From positions 1 through 57,811 of the forward strand of contig JAJEBW010000007.1 in assembly GCA_022822325.1 (NCBI GenBank): a stretch of DNA of 57,811 bases, given 5' to 3'. The notes beneath the pieces are model-generated. The model was not told the origin of the DNA, did not search any database, and worked only from the letters and a program-made list of their open reading frames with translations. A program made the position numbers and the translations under genes. This stretch comes from Gemmatimonadota bacterium (GTDB lineage: Bacteria > Gemmatimonadota > Gemmatimonadetes > Longimicrobiales > Gaopeijiaceae). The stretch's first letter is position 1; each line of letters opens with the position of its first letter. Of the stretch, positions 33,955 to 41,536 are shown one piece after another.

Positions 33955-34790
33955 TCGGAGTCTCCTTCAGCCGGGATGGGACGGGTCAAATCGTCAGTGG
34001 TCGAATCGTGGGAAGGCGTCTGGGCCCGGCGCAGATGGCGGTAAAGGATTCGGGACAGCGACTGGTCGGGATGGACGCCGCGCAGCGCAGCCGCCGACTC
34101 GTCGGTGATGATGCGGCCATCCGCCATGAGAAGTACCCGGTCCGCCAACTTTTCGACATCTTCCAGGATGTGGCTGGAGTACAGCACCAGTCGATCGCTG
34201 CCCTCCGGAGCACACTCCCCGATGACCTCCAGGATCTCCCCGCGCATGACCGGGTCGATCCCGGAGGTCGGCTCATCGAGAATCAGGACCGGCGGCCTCG
34301 CGGCCTCGGCGGCGACGAGAGAGAGCTTCACTGCCATCCCCTTCGAGAGGGTGCCCACCCGCGATTTCGGTGGAAGCTGCAGACGCCCCATCAGAGTCGT
34401 CGTGTAGTCGGCGTCCCAGCCCGGAAAGAAGTTGGAGAGGAATCCGAGATGGTCGGCCACCGACATCCATCCGTACCCGAGCAGCCGTTCCGGCAGGAAT
34501 CCCACGGACGCCCTGGCCCAGGGGAGCTGGTTGCGGAGGTCTTCGCCGCGAAACTCGATGGTGCCGGTGTAATCGGGCATACGGCCCGCGATCGACCTAA
34601 GCGTCGTGCTCTTGCCGGCGCCGTTCGCACCCACCAGTGCAATGCGTTCGCCCGGGCGAAGGGCGACATTGAGCGGCCCCACGCGGAAGTCCGGATAACG
34701 TACGCCAAAGTCGGTCAGGCGCACGACGGGATCGCCGCTCTCCGCGGGCCGGGAGGAGTTGAGGCTGTCTTTTGGGGTTTCGGCTTTCAC
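33951..34790 (-). CDS. ABC transporter ATP-binding protein of peptide operon
   Basis: This is a 279-residue ABC ATPase with Walker A GANGAGKST (54-62), Walker B VLILDEPTSGID and the switch SSHILED. The signature is LSKGM in place of LSGGQ, as in several bacteriocin-resistance and YtrB-type ATPases. The C-terminal extension is hydrophilic. It sits between a polytopic membrane protein gene and the permease gene on the same strand. It has no peptidase domain, so leader removal must come from the separate C39 protein. Confidence 0.9.
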   Translation of the reverse strand: MKAETPKDSLNSSRPAESGDPVVRLTDFGVRYPDFRVGPLNVALRPGERIALVGANGAGKSTTLRSIAGRMPDYTGTIEFRGEDLRNQLPWARASVGFLPERLLGYGWMSVADHLGFLSNFFPGWDADYTTTLMGRLQLPPKSRVGTLSKGMAVKLSLVAAEAARPPVLILDEPTSGIDPVMRGEILEVIGECAPEGSDRLVLYSSHILEDVEKLADRVLLMADGRIITDESAAALRGVHPDQSLSRILYRHLRRAQTPSHDSTTDDLTRPIPAEGDSE

Positions 34791-34800
34791 GTTTCTGCCC

Positions 34801-35493
34801 TCACATGATGATCATGGTGCGGAACGCCGAGAACCCGATCAACAGGCCCCAGAAGAAGATCGCCAGCCCAACCGCCCCACCCCACCTGAAATCCGCGCAA
34901 CGGCGGATTGCGACGACCAGGAAACTACACCATCCCGCGTGAAAAAGCGACACCTGCTGAGCCATGGCCCACAGTGCGGGGCGGGCAGGCGACACAAACG
35001 TTCCCAGGCTGAGCGGCGTCTGCAGCTCCGTTGGCGAGGTCGGCATCCCGCCCGGCGAGAAGTGTGCGATCAGCGCGACGGCGACGCCCTGAAAGAGCAG
35101 GATCACCTCTCCGTAGAGGAGCACCGAGAGGAGAAGGCGGGGTGCGATCCTGGCGTTCGCGACGACCGCGGCCGCCCAGCCGACCGCCGTGAGGAGACCG
35201 GCCTTGAGGAGGATCACGACCGGAGCTGCCAGCGCAGCCACCCACATCACCGCTTCCATGATGTTGGCAGCGGCGGGGACCTGGTCGCCCATCGAGGCCA
35301 GAACGAGGGGCCTGGTGGCGATGGCCGCGGTGAGCGCCACGATCCACCCGAGCACAATCGGGGCAAGGATCGGACGCGCTTCCCGGATGTCGTCGAGACC
35401 GGGAATCAGCAGCGCGGTGAAGCGACCGATTCCGGAGAAAAGCGATTTGCGAGCTTCGGAACTCTCTTGTGTGCGGCGTGGATTCGAGGTCAT
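34801..35493 (-). CDS. Polytopic membrane protein of peptide operon
   Basis: This is a 230-residue membrane protein with about five transmembrane segments after a short cytoplasmic N-terminus. The organisation resembles Yip1-domain proteins (a conserved-looking PGLDDIREARPILAPI before the first membrane segment), but I am not sure. Its ATG overlaps the stop of the thioredoxin-fold gene (ATGA), and it ends ten bases before the ATPase start. It may be an immunity protein or part of the exporter. Confidence 0.7.
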   Translation of the reverse strand: MTSNPRRTQESSEARKSLFSGIGRFTALLIPGLDDIREARPILAPIVLGWIVALTAAIATRPLVLASMGDQVPAAANIMEAVMWVAALAAPVVILLKAGLLTAVGWAAAVVANARIAPRLLLSVLLYGEVILLFQGVAVALIAHFSPGGMPTSPTELQTPLSLGTFVSPARPALWAMAQQVSLFHAGWCSFLVVAIRRCADFRWGGAVGLAIFFWGLLIGFSAFRTMIIM

Positions 35494-36173
35494 CGGCGTT
35501 GTGGGACTCCCTGATCGGTTGATGTTTCCTGCGGATTGCGGTCTCGTTGCGGACCGAGCAGCGCGAGAAGGTTCTGTTCAAGTTGCTCCGGGCGGGTTTG
35601 GCCAACTCTCACGATGCGCACCGTGCCCTCCGCGTCAATCCAGTAGCTCGTGGGCACTGCGCTCACATCCAGCGCCGGCCCGACGGCACTGGCGGTATCC
35701 CAAACGGTCCGCGTGTGGAAGGACTCCGGCAGCCAGTGCAGGTCTTCCCGCGGCGATCTCGGCGATGCGATGATCCAGAGACTGATTGCGAGAGGGTTGC
35801 CGGACCCGGCGCGCGCGACCTCCAGTCGCTCCCATCGTTCAAGCTCCACCTTGCAGTAGGGACACTGGTAGTCGACGTAGATCAGTACCGCGGCTCGACC
35901 GGCGAGCTCCTCCGAGCTCCAGATGTTTCCCGTCACGGTCGCGCCGGATAGCTCCGGCAGAGGCCAGGGCGGTTCATCGGGGCCGGGTCCAGGGGCCGCG
36001 CCGCGGAGCAGCAGAATGGGGAGCAGCGCAAGGACCGCCGCACTCGCGGCCACCAAGGTGGCCGCGAGCTTGGTCCGTACTCCCCCGGAGCTGTCGCCAG
36101 CTCCGGGGGCTTCCTGCGGCGGCCGCATCGCGACGCCGTCGGCGCCACCGTTTTTTGCAGGCCTGTTCACCAT
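35490..36173 (-). CDS. Membrane-anchored CPYC thioredoxin-fold protein
   Basis: This is a 227-residue protein with a cytoplasmic N-terminus, one transmembrane segment (about 36-57) and an extracytoplasmic TlpA/Dsb-like domain. It has the redox motif CPYC at Cys104/Cys107 (YVDYQCPYCKVEL) and the cis-Pro loop VPTSYWID. A CPYC site can form or exchange disulfides. The gene directly follows five peptide genes with conserved paired cysteines, so I infer that it oxidises or isomerises the exported peptides. ATG 36173 avoids overlap with the last peptide gene; 36206 is an alternative. Confidence 0.85.
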   Translation of the reverse strand: MVNRPAKNGGADGVAMRPPQEAPGAGDSSGGVRTKLAATLVAASAAVLALLPILLLRGAAPGPGPDEPPWPLPELSGATVTGNIWSSEELAGRAAVLIYVDYQCPYCKVELERWERLEVARAGSGNPLAISLWIIASPRSPREDLHWLPESFHTRTVWDTASAVGPALDVSAVPTSYWIDAEGTVRIVRVGQTRPEQLEQNLLALLGPQRDRNPQETSTDQGVPQRR

Positions 36174-36187
36174 TGTATCGCTCGCGG

Positions 36188-36496
36188 TCAGCTCAGAAGG
36201 GCCCACAGGCAGAACCCAACGGCAACCGGCACCCCGATCGGCGGATTCAGGGGGGCCACCGTCGCGAAGACGACACAGGCCGTCCTCTTCCAGAAACCGG
36301 CGTCCTGTCCCCCGACGACCCGCGCGGGGTCGGTCACCGGCACCACTTCGGCAGCGACTTCGGCGGTGTCGGCAGCCGTGGCCACCTCGCCATCCAGAGC
36401 GGCCGTTCCGTGGAATGCGCCGGAACCCAGCGCAATCGCGAGTGCCAGAGCCGAGGCAGCCCTGAGCATGTGCGTTGAATCGAAAACGGTCTTCAT
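36188..36496 (-). CDS. Secreted precursor peptide p1 (GG site, two Cys)
   Basis: This is a 102-residue precursor. It has a Sec-type signal (about residues 11-30), an acidic pro-region, then VVGGQ with the double glycine at 62-63. The predicted mature part is 39 residues, hydrophobic, with Cys74 and Cys96 separated by 21 residues around a Pro-rich turn (PLNPP). It shares the VVGGQ...W...CV...P.NP...C pattern with p2. The mature sequence resembles no toxin I know. GGGAG lies upstream of the ATG. Confidence 0.75.
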   Translation of the reverse strand: MKTVFDSTHMLRAASALALAIALGSGAFHGTAALDGEVATAADTAEVAAEVVPVTDPARVVGGQDAGFWKRTACVVFATVAPLNPPIGVPVAVGFCLWALLS

Positions 36497-36517
36497 TTCT
36501 TCAGTTCTCCCTGTCGT

Positions 36518-36814
36518 TTAGGTGACGATCTTCCAGCACACATCCGCGAAGAGGCCCGCCAGGGGGTTGCCCGGACTCGCGCCGGTCAATGCGACACAGA
36601 TCAAGATCGGCCAAAAGCTCCTCTGTCCCCCGACGACCTGATCGGCATCGGCAACCGGGATGGTCGCGACGGCGATCGGGGCCACGCTTCGGTTCGCCTG
36701 CTCGATTCGCTCCGCCGGGGCGTTCGCCCCCGCGAGAAAGCCGGTTCCAAGCGTCGCCGCAAGGCCCAGGGCCACGGTTCGGCGATGGATGGTTGTACGT
36801 CCAATCCTTTGCAT
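36518..36814 (-). CDS. Secreted precursor peptide p2 (GG site, two Cys)
   Basis: This is a 98-residue precursor with an N-terminal signal (about 13-32), a pro-region, and VVGGQ with the double glycine at 62-63, the same position as in p1. The predicted mature part is 35 residues with Cys73 and Cys93 (19 residues apart) and a central GASPGNP turn. AAGGAG sits 8 bases before the ATG. A longer frame upstream has no plausible signal. Confidence 0.75.
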   Translation of the reverse strand: MQRIGRTTIHRRTVALGLAATLGTGFLAGANAPAERIEQANRSVAPIAVATIPVADADQVVGGQRSFWPILICVALTGASPGNPLAGLFADVCWKIVT

Positions 36815-37035
36815 TGTGCTTCTCCTTATGTTGTTTGTCTGGTCAGGTTGTTTGTGGGGCATGGCAGCCCGCGGACAAGCGCCGAGCGGCATTCGAGCGG
36901 CGGTGCATTCGCGCCGCACGGCTGCGCTCCGCGTTGCTCATCGCCCCAATGGCCGGACCATTGAGACGTCGTCGCGCCTTGCCGATCCCGGCGCTTCGCC
37001 GCTCCCCAGGCGCACCCGGCATCGTCCACCGACTG
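36815..37035. other. Spacer between p3 and p2 genes
   Basis: This is the widest gap inside the peptide block (221 bases). I see no gene in it. The strong AAGGAG site of p2 lies at its left edge. It could hold an internal promoter or processing site, but nothing specific is visible. Confidence 0.3.
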
Positions 37036-37329
37036 CTAGAAAACGGTCAGGGTGTACGCAACCGCGCAGAACATCCCCGCCACATCAGATGCAGGCGGAT
37101 AGAAGAACCCGATCACCGCCCACGCAACGCATTGCTCAAACATGATCTCCGCAATGGGATCCAGCGCCTGTCCTCCCACAATGTCCACCTGTCCATCAAC
37201 GGCGAATTGCTGCACAGCGGCGGGCTCGGCCCAACCGCGTGTCTGGTATCCGACCGTCGGCGCACCGCCAACAGTCATCAGGGTTGCGAGCGCCAGCGTT
37301 CCGCGCATGATCTTTCCGGGATGTCTCAT
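37036..37329 (-). CDS. Secreted precursor peptide p3 (GG site, two Cys)
   Basis: This is a 97-residue precursor with a signal-like start, a pro-region, and DIVGGQ with the double glycine at 52-53. The predicted mature part is 44 residues, with Cys67 and Cys88 (20 residues apart) around FFYPP. It belongs with p1 and p2: same GGQ junction, same two-cysteine spacing. AAGGAG lies 8 bases before the ATG. Confidence 0.75.
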   Translation of the reverse strand: MRHPGKIMRGTLALATLMTVGGAPTVGYQTRGWAEPAAVQQFAVDGQVDIVGGQALDPIAEIMFEQCVAWAVIGFFYPPASDVAGMFCAVAYTLTVF

Positions 37330-37349
37330 TGGTCCACTCCTTCCGTCCC

Positions 37350-37685
37350 TCAGTCGCCCCAGTCGAATCCGGTGGCGCAGTAGTCCAGGCAGGCCACCGT
37401 GAAGGGGAGTCCCGCGATCATGAGCGCGGCGACCCCGACCACCGTGGTGCCCCCGAAGGCGATAAACGCACCCGCGCATCCGATGCAGGCCATCTTGGCC
37501 AACCACGGCCCCGCGCCGACGACCGCGTCGCCCGCCGGGCCACCGCTTTGCGCAACCTCGGCCGCCACGACCTCGCCGGCATTCAGCCCCTCGGTCTGGA
37601 AGGCCTGCCCGGTCGAGGCTGCGACGAGCGCCAGAGCCATCATTCCCGCCACCAGACGGGTCGCGATTCCATTACCTCTCTTCAT
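37350..37685 (-). CDS. Secreted precursor peptide p4 (GA site, four Cys)
   Basis: This is a 111-residue precursor with a signal (about 8-28), an acidic pro-region, and VVGAGPW with Gly57-Ala58 as the likely cleavage site. The predicted mature part is 53 residues, very hydrophobic, with CIGC at 67/70 and CLDYC at 99/103. The pairs are 28 residues apart and could lock two helices in a hairpin. It shares this layout with p5. GAGG precedes the ATG. Confidence 0.75.
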   Translation of the reverse strand: MKRGNGIATRLVAGMMALALVAASTGQAFQTEGLNAGEVVAAEVAQSGGPAGDAVVGAGPWLAKMACIGCAGAFIAFGGTTVVGVAALMIAGLPFTVACLDYCATGFDWGD

Positions 37686-37736
37686 TGTTCCTCTTCCTTT
37701 CGCTTGAGTTCCTTCCGGCATCTCGGATCGGCCGGA

Positions 37737-38024
37737 CTACATGTTTGCGCAGGCGGCGATGCAGCCTGCGAGAGCGATCGCGGATCCCGGGGTGTTCGCC
37801 GCAACCCAGAGGCCCGGGAGTCCACCTGTCGCGACGATGAAGAACCCTCCGGCGGCGCAACCGAGACAGGCCAACGCGGCCTTCCACCCGGCTCCCCGGA
37901 CATCCTCGACGGCAGCCACCGGTGCGGTCGCACCCATTCCGTCGGGGGTCGGCGCGGCTGCCTGTACGCCGAGGACGGTGACGCAGATGGCGAGGGCGAT
38001 CGCCCTCAGACTTGAACGGTACAT
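37737..38024 (-). CDS. Secreted precursor peptide p5 (GA site, four Cys)
   Basis: This is a 95-residue precursor with a signal (about 6-24), a short pro-region, and DVRGAGW with Gly44-Ala45. The predicted mature part is 50 residues, Gly/Ala-rich, with CLGC at 53/56 and CIAAC at 88/92. It parallels p4: G-A-G-(P)W at the junction, CxxC then CxxxC. A strong AAGGAGG site lies 6 bases before the ATG. It directly follows the C39 peptidase gene. Confidence 0.75.
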   Translation of the reverse strand: MYRSSLRAIALAICVTVLGVQAAAPTPDGMGATAPVAAVEDVRGAGWKAALACLGCAAGGFFIVATGGLPGLWVAANTPGSAIALAGCIAACANM

Positions 38025-38087
38025 TTCTCCCTCCTTAGGAGATTTGAGTGTTTTCCGCGACGCGCTCGCGCCGCGGACGATCCGGCG

Positions 38088-38687
38088 CTATTCGGCGAGC
38101 AGAAGGGCTTCGCCGGACCAGATCGCTCTGAAGTCGCTCTCGCTGATCGAGTAGCGACCCACGCCGGGATCGACGACGGTCATGGTTCCCGCAGCGGTGC
38201 GGTCCGTGACCGTGACGAAGTGATTGCGGTTGACCCAGGCGATGAAAGGGCGGGGGACCTCTGCCACCCGATCCGGAGCGATCCAGTCGAGGGTCAGCGA
38301 GAGTCCAAGGGCATCGCCTGCGCGGATCAGACCGCTTGCACGGGTTCCCCGGAGCGCGGTTCCGGCCAGCGCGCCGAGGGAATCGAGGGCGGGGGCGTTC
38401 ATATCCAGATCGGCCATCAGGTTGGCGAGCGCGGCCGGTCCGCAGTCGTTGAGGGTAGCCTGCAGGATCACGCCGTCCCTTCCCAGGTACGACGCGCCGA
38501 ATCCCTCCAGCTCGGTCCGAACGGCGTATCTGCCGATCGCGGGAAGCGCCTGGACGCCCGCCACGATGCCGGCGAGCAGCGTCGTCAAGCCCAGCAGCAC
38601 CGCCACGGCAACCCGCTTTCGCACTGCCGTCGTCCGCTCGCTAGTTCCGGTCGAATTCCCCTCTGGCGCCGTCTTCCGTACAGCCAT
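38088..38687 (-). CDS. Stand-alone membrane-anchored C39 peptidase
   Basis: C39 peptidases cut precursors after GG or GA. This 199-residue protein has an N-terminal transmembrane anchor (about 25-48) and then a C39 domain with the oxyanion Gln76 and nucleophile Cys82 (ILQATLNDCGPAALANLM), His156 (NHFVTVTD) and Asp173 (VVDPGVGRYSISESDF). All catalytic residues are present. Unlike most C39 domains in bacteriocin systems, it is not fused to an ABC transporter. The cationic N-terminus before the anchor puts the protease domain outside the cytoplasm. It is the first gene of the ten-gene unit and has GGGGAG about 8 bases before the ATG. Confidence 0.88.
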   Translation of the reverse strand: MAVRKTAPEGNSTGTSERTTAVRKRVAVAVLLGLTTLLAGIVAGVQALPAIGRYAVRTELEGFGASYLGRDGVILQATLNDCGPAALANLMADLDMNAPALDSLGALAGTALRGTRASGLIRAGDALGLSLTLDWIAPDRVAEVPRPFIAWVNRNHFVTVTDRTAAGTMTVVDPGVGRYSISESDFRAIWSGEALLLAE

Positions 38688-39137
38688 TTTCGAGCTCCCC
38701 TCGGTCCGTGGGTCGTTGCTCCGATCAGCGAGACGACACGGTAGATGTTTCAGAGGGGCGCTTCCATAGCAGAATCGGCCAACTTTTTTCGCGGCCCGAA
38801 AAAGTCAATGAATTCGCCGAAATTCCCGGCCTCGCGGACGGCCCGGACGCCTCCGCCGACCGCCAATTCGACCACCGACGCCCCCACCGCCCCTCCCCGC
38901 CGCCCCCTCGCGCCGCATCCGGGACCGCCGCCGCTTCCTCGCGCCAACTCCGGGATCCGCCGCTCCGGCAATCCGGCTCGCGGCCAGCCTCTCGCTCCCG
39001 AACGCATCGGAACCCGCGTACATCCCGCCCCGGAACCCCACGCACCTCCCGCCGCACAGCACACGCATCCCCCCGCCATCCACCAAAGCCGGAACCGACC
39101 GACCGCGCCGCGGCGACCCCGGAGCCAGACCGCCCGC
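38688..39137. other. Intergenic region upstream of peptide operon
   Basis: No gene I can support lies here; the open frames are Arg/Gly/Pro-rich on both strands. The left part should carry the peptide-operon promoter. It includes a locally AT-rich inverted repeat at 38782-38805. The right part follows the stop of the selenoprotein candidate. Confidence 0.4.
38782..38805. promoter_or_regulatory. AT-rich inverted repeat upstream of C39 gene
   Basis: ACTTTTTTCG and CGAAAAAGT are inverted copies (one T bulge) around a 5-base CGGCC centre. It stands out in GC-rich surroundings, about 95 bases before the C39 start. It may be an operator, a transcript hairpin, or the remains of a terminator for the upstream gene. 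Confidence 0.4.
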
Positions 39138-39767
39138 CTACAGCGACTTCAGGACCGCGAGGATCTCCTCGTTGGTGGGGCGCACCCGGTAGTCGACCTC
39201 GACGAAGCGATACCGCACGATTCCCTCCTTGTCGATCACGAAGGTCGCCGGATGGGGAATCGGCCTGCGGGGCGAGGAATCGGGATTGAAGAGTCCGTAG
39301 CGATCGATGACGCTCAGCGTGGGGTCCGAGAGCATCAGGAAGTCCGGCTCGACTCCGTCCGCTTCGGCCACGCGGTCGATCATTCGCTGCATGTCGTCGC
39401 GATCATCGACCGAGACGGTCACGATTTCGGTCTCGTTCCTCAGCTCCTCGGGGAGAAGCGCTTTCAGCTCCACGAGCTGGCCGGCGCAGTAGGGTCACCA
39501 GTGTCCGCGGTAGAAGACGAGAACGACGTTTCTGTCGCCCCGGAAGCTTGCCAGATCGACGGGTCCGCGGTCGAAGGATTCGAGGGTGAAGAGCGGCGCC
39601 TCGTCGCCCAACGCCACGCGCTCGATTTCGGTGCGCGGCAGATCGCGCCCGTCGGCGGGGCCAAGCTCCTGGGCCGCGGTGGACGCAGCGGCAAAGCCCG
39701 GCAGAAGGAGGAGAAGGAGGGGGAACAAGCTTCTGCCGCTCTGCGACGGGAGGGGCTGGGATCTCAT
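39138..39767 (-). CDS. Peroxiredoxin-like selenoprotein candidate
   Basis: One continuous frame of 210 codons is interrupted only by TGA at 39497-39495. Upstream are a signal peptide and an AhpC/TSA domain (FTLESFDRGPVDL, VVLVFYRGHW). Directly after the TGA the domain continues with PYCAGQLVELK and ends FVIDKEGIVRYRFVEVDYRVRP. In this family the residue after RGHW is the redox cysteine of W-C-P-Y-C, so the TGA (codon 91) is in place of a Cys codon, giving a U-x-x-C site. A stem-loop of SECIS type follows. I infer a 209-residue selenoprotein thiol peroxidase or oxidoreductase. The alternative is a nonsense mutation (TGC or TGT to TGA). Confidence 0.75.
39458..39487 (-). promoter_or_regulatory. 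SECIS-like hairpin after in-frame TGA
   Basis: On the minus strand, CAGCTC-GTG-GAGCTG forms a perfect 6-bp stem with a 3-base loop that starts with G. An outer GCGC/GCGC stem is separated from it by a small internal loop. The apical loop starts 22 bases after the TGA; bacterial SECIS elements have it about 16-37 bases downstream with a G at the start of the loop. Confidence 0.6.
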
Positions 39768-39844
39768 GGCGGAGTCCTCGGCGCGGAACGAATGGGCGGG
39801 GCGCGCAAGCGCGCGACCGCCAAAGACACGGTTATCTTAACGGC

Positions 39845-41509
39845 ATGTGCTCCGTCCTCGCCATCCTCGACATCGATCCGGCCGCCCCCTGCCCGCGAGA
39901 GCGCGCCCTGCGGCTGTCGGGGCTCCAGCGCCACCGCGGCCCCGACTGGTCCGGAGTCTACGCCGACGAACGGGTCATTCTGGCGCACAACCGTCTGGCG
40001 ATCGTCGACGTCGAGCATGGGGCGCAACCTCTCCGCAGCGAATCGGGAGAGGTGGCGCTGGCGGTCAACGGCGAGATCTACAATCACCGGACGCTGGCGC
40101 GCGAGCTCGGACCGTCCTTCCGGCCGCGGACGGAGAGCGACTGCGAGGTCATCCTGGGACTCTACGCCGAACGGGGCGGCGACTTCCTGGACCGGCTGAA
40201 CGGGATCTTCGCCTTCGTCCTCTACGACCGGGAGCGGGACCGCTACATCGTTGCGCGCGACCACATGGGAATCGTTCCCCTCTACACCGGCTTCGACGAG
40301 GAGGGCCGCTTCTACGTCGCCTCCGAGATGAAGGCGCTCGCTCCGGTCTGCCGCACGGTGGCGGAGTTCCCCCCCGGTCATCTCCTGGATTCGGCCGATG
40401 GCGGACACCAGCCGCGGCGGTGGTACCGGCGGGAGTGGCGCAACTTCGCCCAGGCAAGGAACGACGGCGATCCGGCGGCCATTCGCGAGTCGCTCGAGGC
40501 GGCGGTGCATCGGCAGCTCATGTCGGACGTTCCCTACGGGGTTCTCCTCTCCGGGGGACTGGATTCGTCGATCGTCTCGGCGGTCGCGCGCAGGTACGCC
40601 AGACGGCGGATCGAGGACGACGGACGCAGCGAAGCGTGGTGGCCCCGGCTGCACTCCTTCTGCATCGGACTGCAGGGCGCTCCGGATCTGGAGGCGGCGC
40701 GGGCCGTTGCGGACCACATCGGAACGGTGCATCACCAGTTCCACTTCACCGTGCAGGAGGGACTGGACGCCCTTCCCGACGTGATTCATCACCTGGAGAC
40801 CTTCGACGTCACGACCGTGCGCGCGGCGACCCCGATGTACCTGATGGCGCGCCGCATCCGCACCCTTGGCATCAAGATGGTGCTGTCCGGGGAGGGGGCG
40901 GACGAGGTCTTCGGAGGCTACCTCTACTTTCACCGGGCGCCGGACGCGAAGTCCTTCCACGACGAGACGGTGCGCAAGCTGGACCGGCTGCACCAATTCG
41001 ACTGTCTCCGCGCCAACAAGGCGATGGCCGCGTGGGGGATCGAGGCGCGGGTTCCCTTCCTCGACCGGGACTTCCTCGACGTGGCCATGTCGATCGATCC
41101 CGCTGCAAAGATGCCGCGCGGGGGAATCGAGAAGCGGATCCTCAGGGAGGCCTTCGAGGGATATCTCCCGCCGGAGGTGCTGTGGAGGCAGAAGGAGCAG
41201 TTCTCCGACGGGGTGGGCTATTCCTGGATCGACTCGCTGAAGGCCTTCGCGGAGGAGAGCGTCACCGACCGGCAACTGGCCAACGCAGCCTTCCGCTTCC
41301 CCTGGAGTCCCCCGGCGGACAAGGAAGCCTACCTCTACCGCCGCATCTTCGAGCAGCACTTTCCCCTGCCCGCGGCGGCCCGTTGCGTACCGGCCGGGCC
41401 CAGCGTGGCATGTTCGACCCCGGAGGCGCTGGCCTGGGACGACGCGCTCTCCAAAACGATCGATCCTTCGGGGCGGGCGGTGGCGGGAGTGCACCAGGCG
41501 GCATATTGA
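39845..41509 (+). CDS. asnB: Glutamine-hydrolysing asparagine synthetase
   Basis: AsnB makes asparagine from aspartate, glutamine and ATP. The 554-residue protein starts MCSV, giving the Cys2 nucleophile after Met removal. It has the glutaminase motifs RHRGPD and NGEIYNH, and the synthetase domain with the pyrophosphate loop LLSGGLDSS and SGEGADEVFGGY. Length and order match E. coli AsnB. It is divergent from the selenoprotein candidate, with only 77 bases between their starts. A GC hairpin follows the stop. Confidence 0.96.
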   Translation: MCSVLAILDIDPAAPCPRERALRLSGLQRHRGPDWSGVYADERVILAHNRLAIVDVEHGAQPLRSESGEVALAVNGEIYNHRTLARELGPSFRPRTESDCEVILGLYAERGGDFLDRLNGIFAFVLYDRERDRYIVARDHMGIVPLYTGFDEEGRFYVASEMKALAPVCRTVAEFPPGHLLDSADGGHQPRRWYRREWRNFAQARNDGDPAAIRESLEAAVHRQLMSDVPYGVLLSGGLDSSIVSAVARRYARRRIEDDGRSEAWWPRLHSFCIGLQGAPDLEAARAVADHIGTVHHQFHFTVQEGLDALPDVIHHLETFDVTTVRAATPMYLMARRIRTLGIKMVLSGEGADEVFGGYLYFHRAPDAKSFHDETVRKLDRLHQFDCLRANKAMAAWGIEARVPFLDRDFLDVAMSIDPAAKMPRGGIEKRILREAFEGYLPPEVLWRQKEQFSDGVGYSWIDSLKAFAEESVTDRQLANAAFRFPWSPPADKEAYLYRRIFEQHFPLPAAARCVPAGPSVACSTPEALAWDDALSKTIDPSGRAVAGVHQAAY

Positions 41510-41520
41510 GGCGGGGACCG

Positions 41521-41536
41521 GCCGACGACGGTCGGC
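41521..41536 (+). terminator. Hairpin after asnB
   Basis: GCCGAC-GACG-GTCGGC forms a 6-bp GC stem starting 12 bases after the asnB stop. There is no following T tract, so it is at best a weak or factor-aided terminator. Confidence 0.3.

Noticed and set aside
38708..39289. Open frames in the region between C39 and selenoprotein genes
   Set aside because: All are Pro/Arg/Ser-rich or Gly/Cys-rich on both strands, with no recognisable domain or ribosome-binding site.
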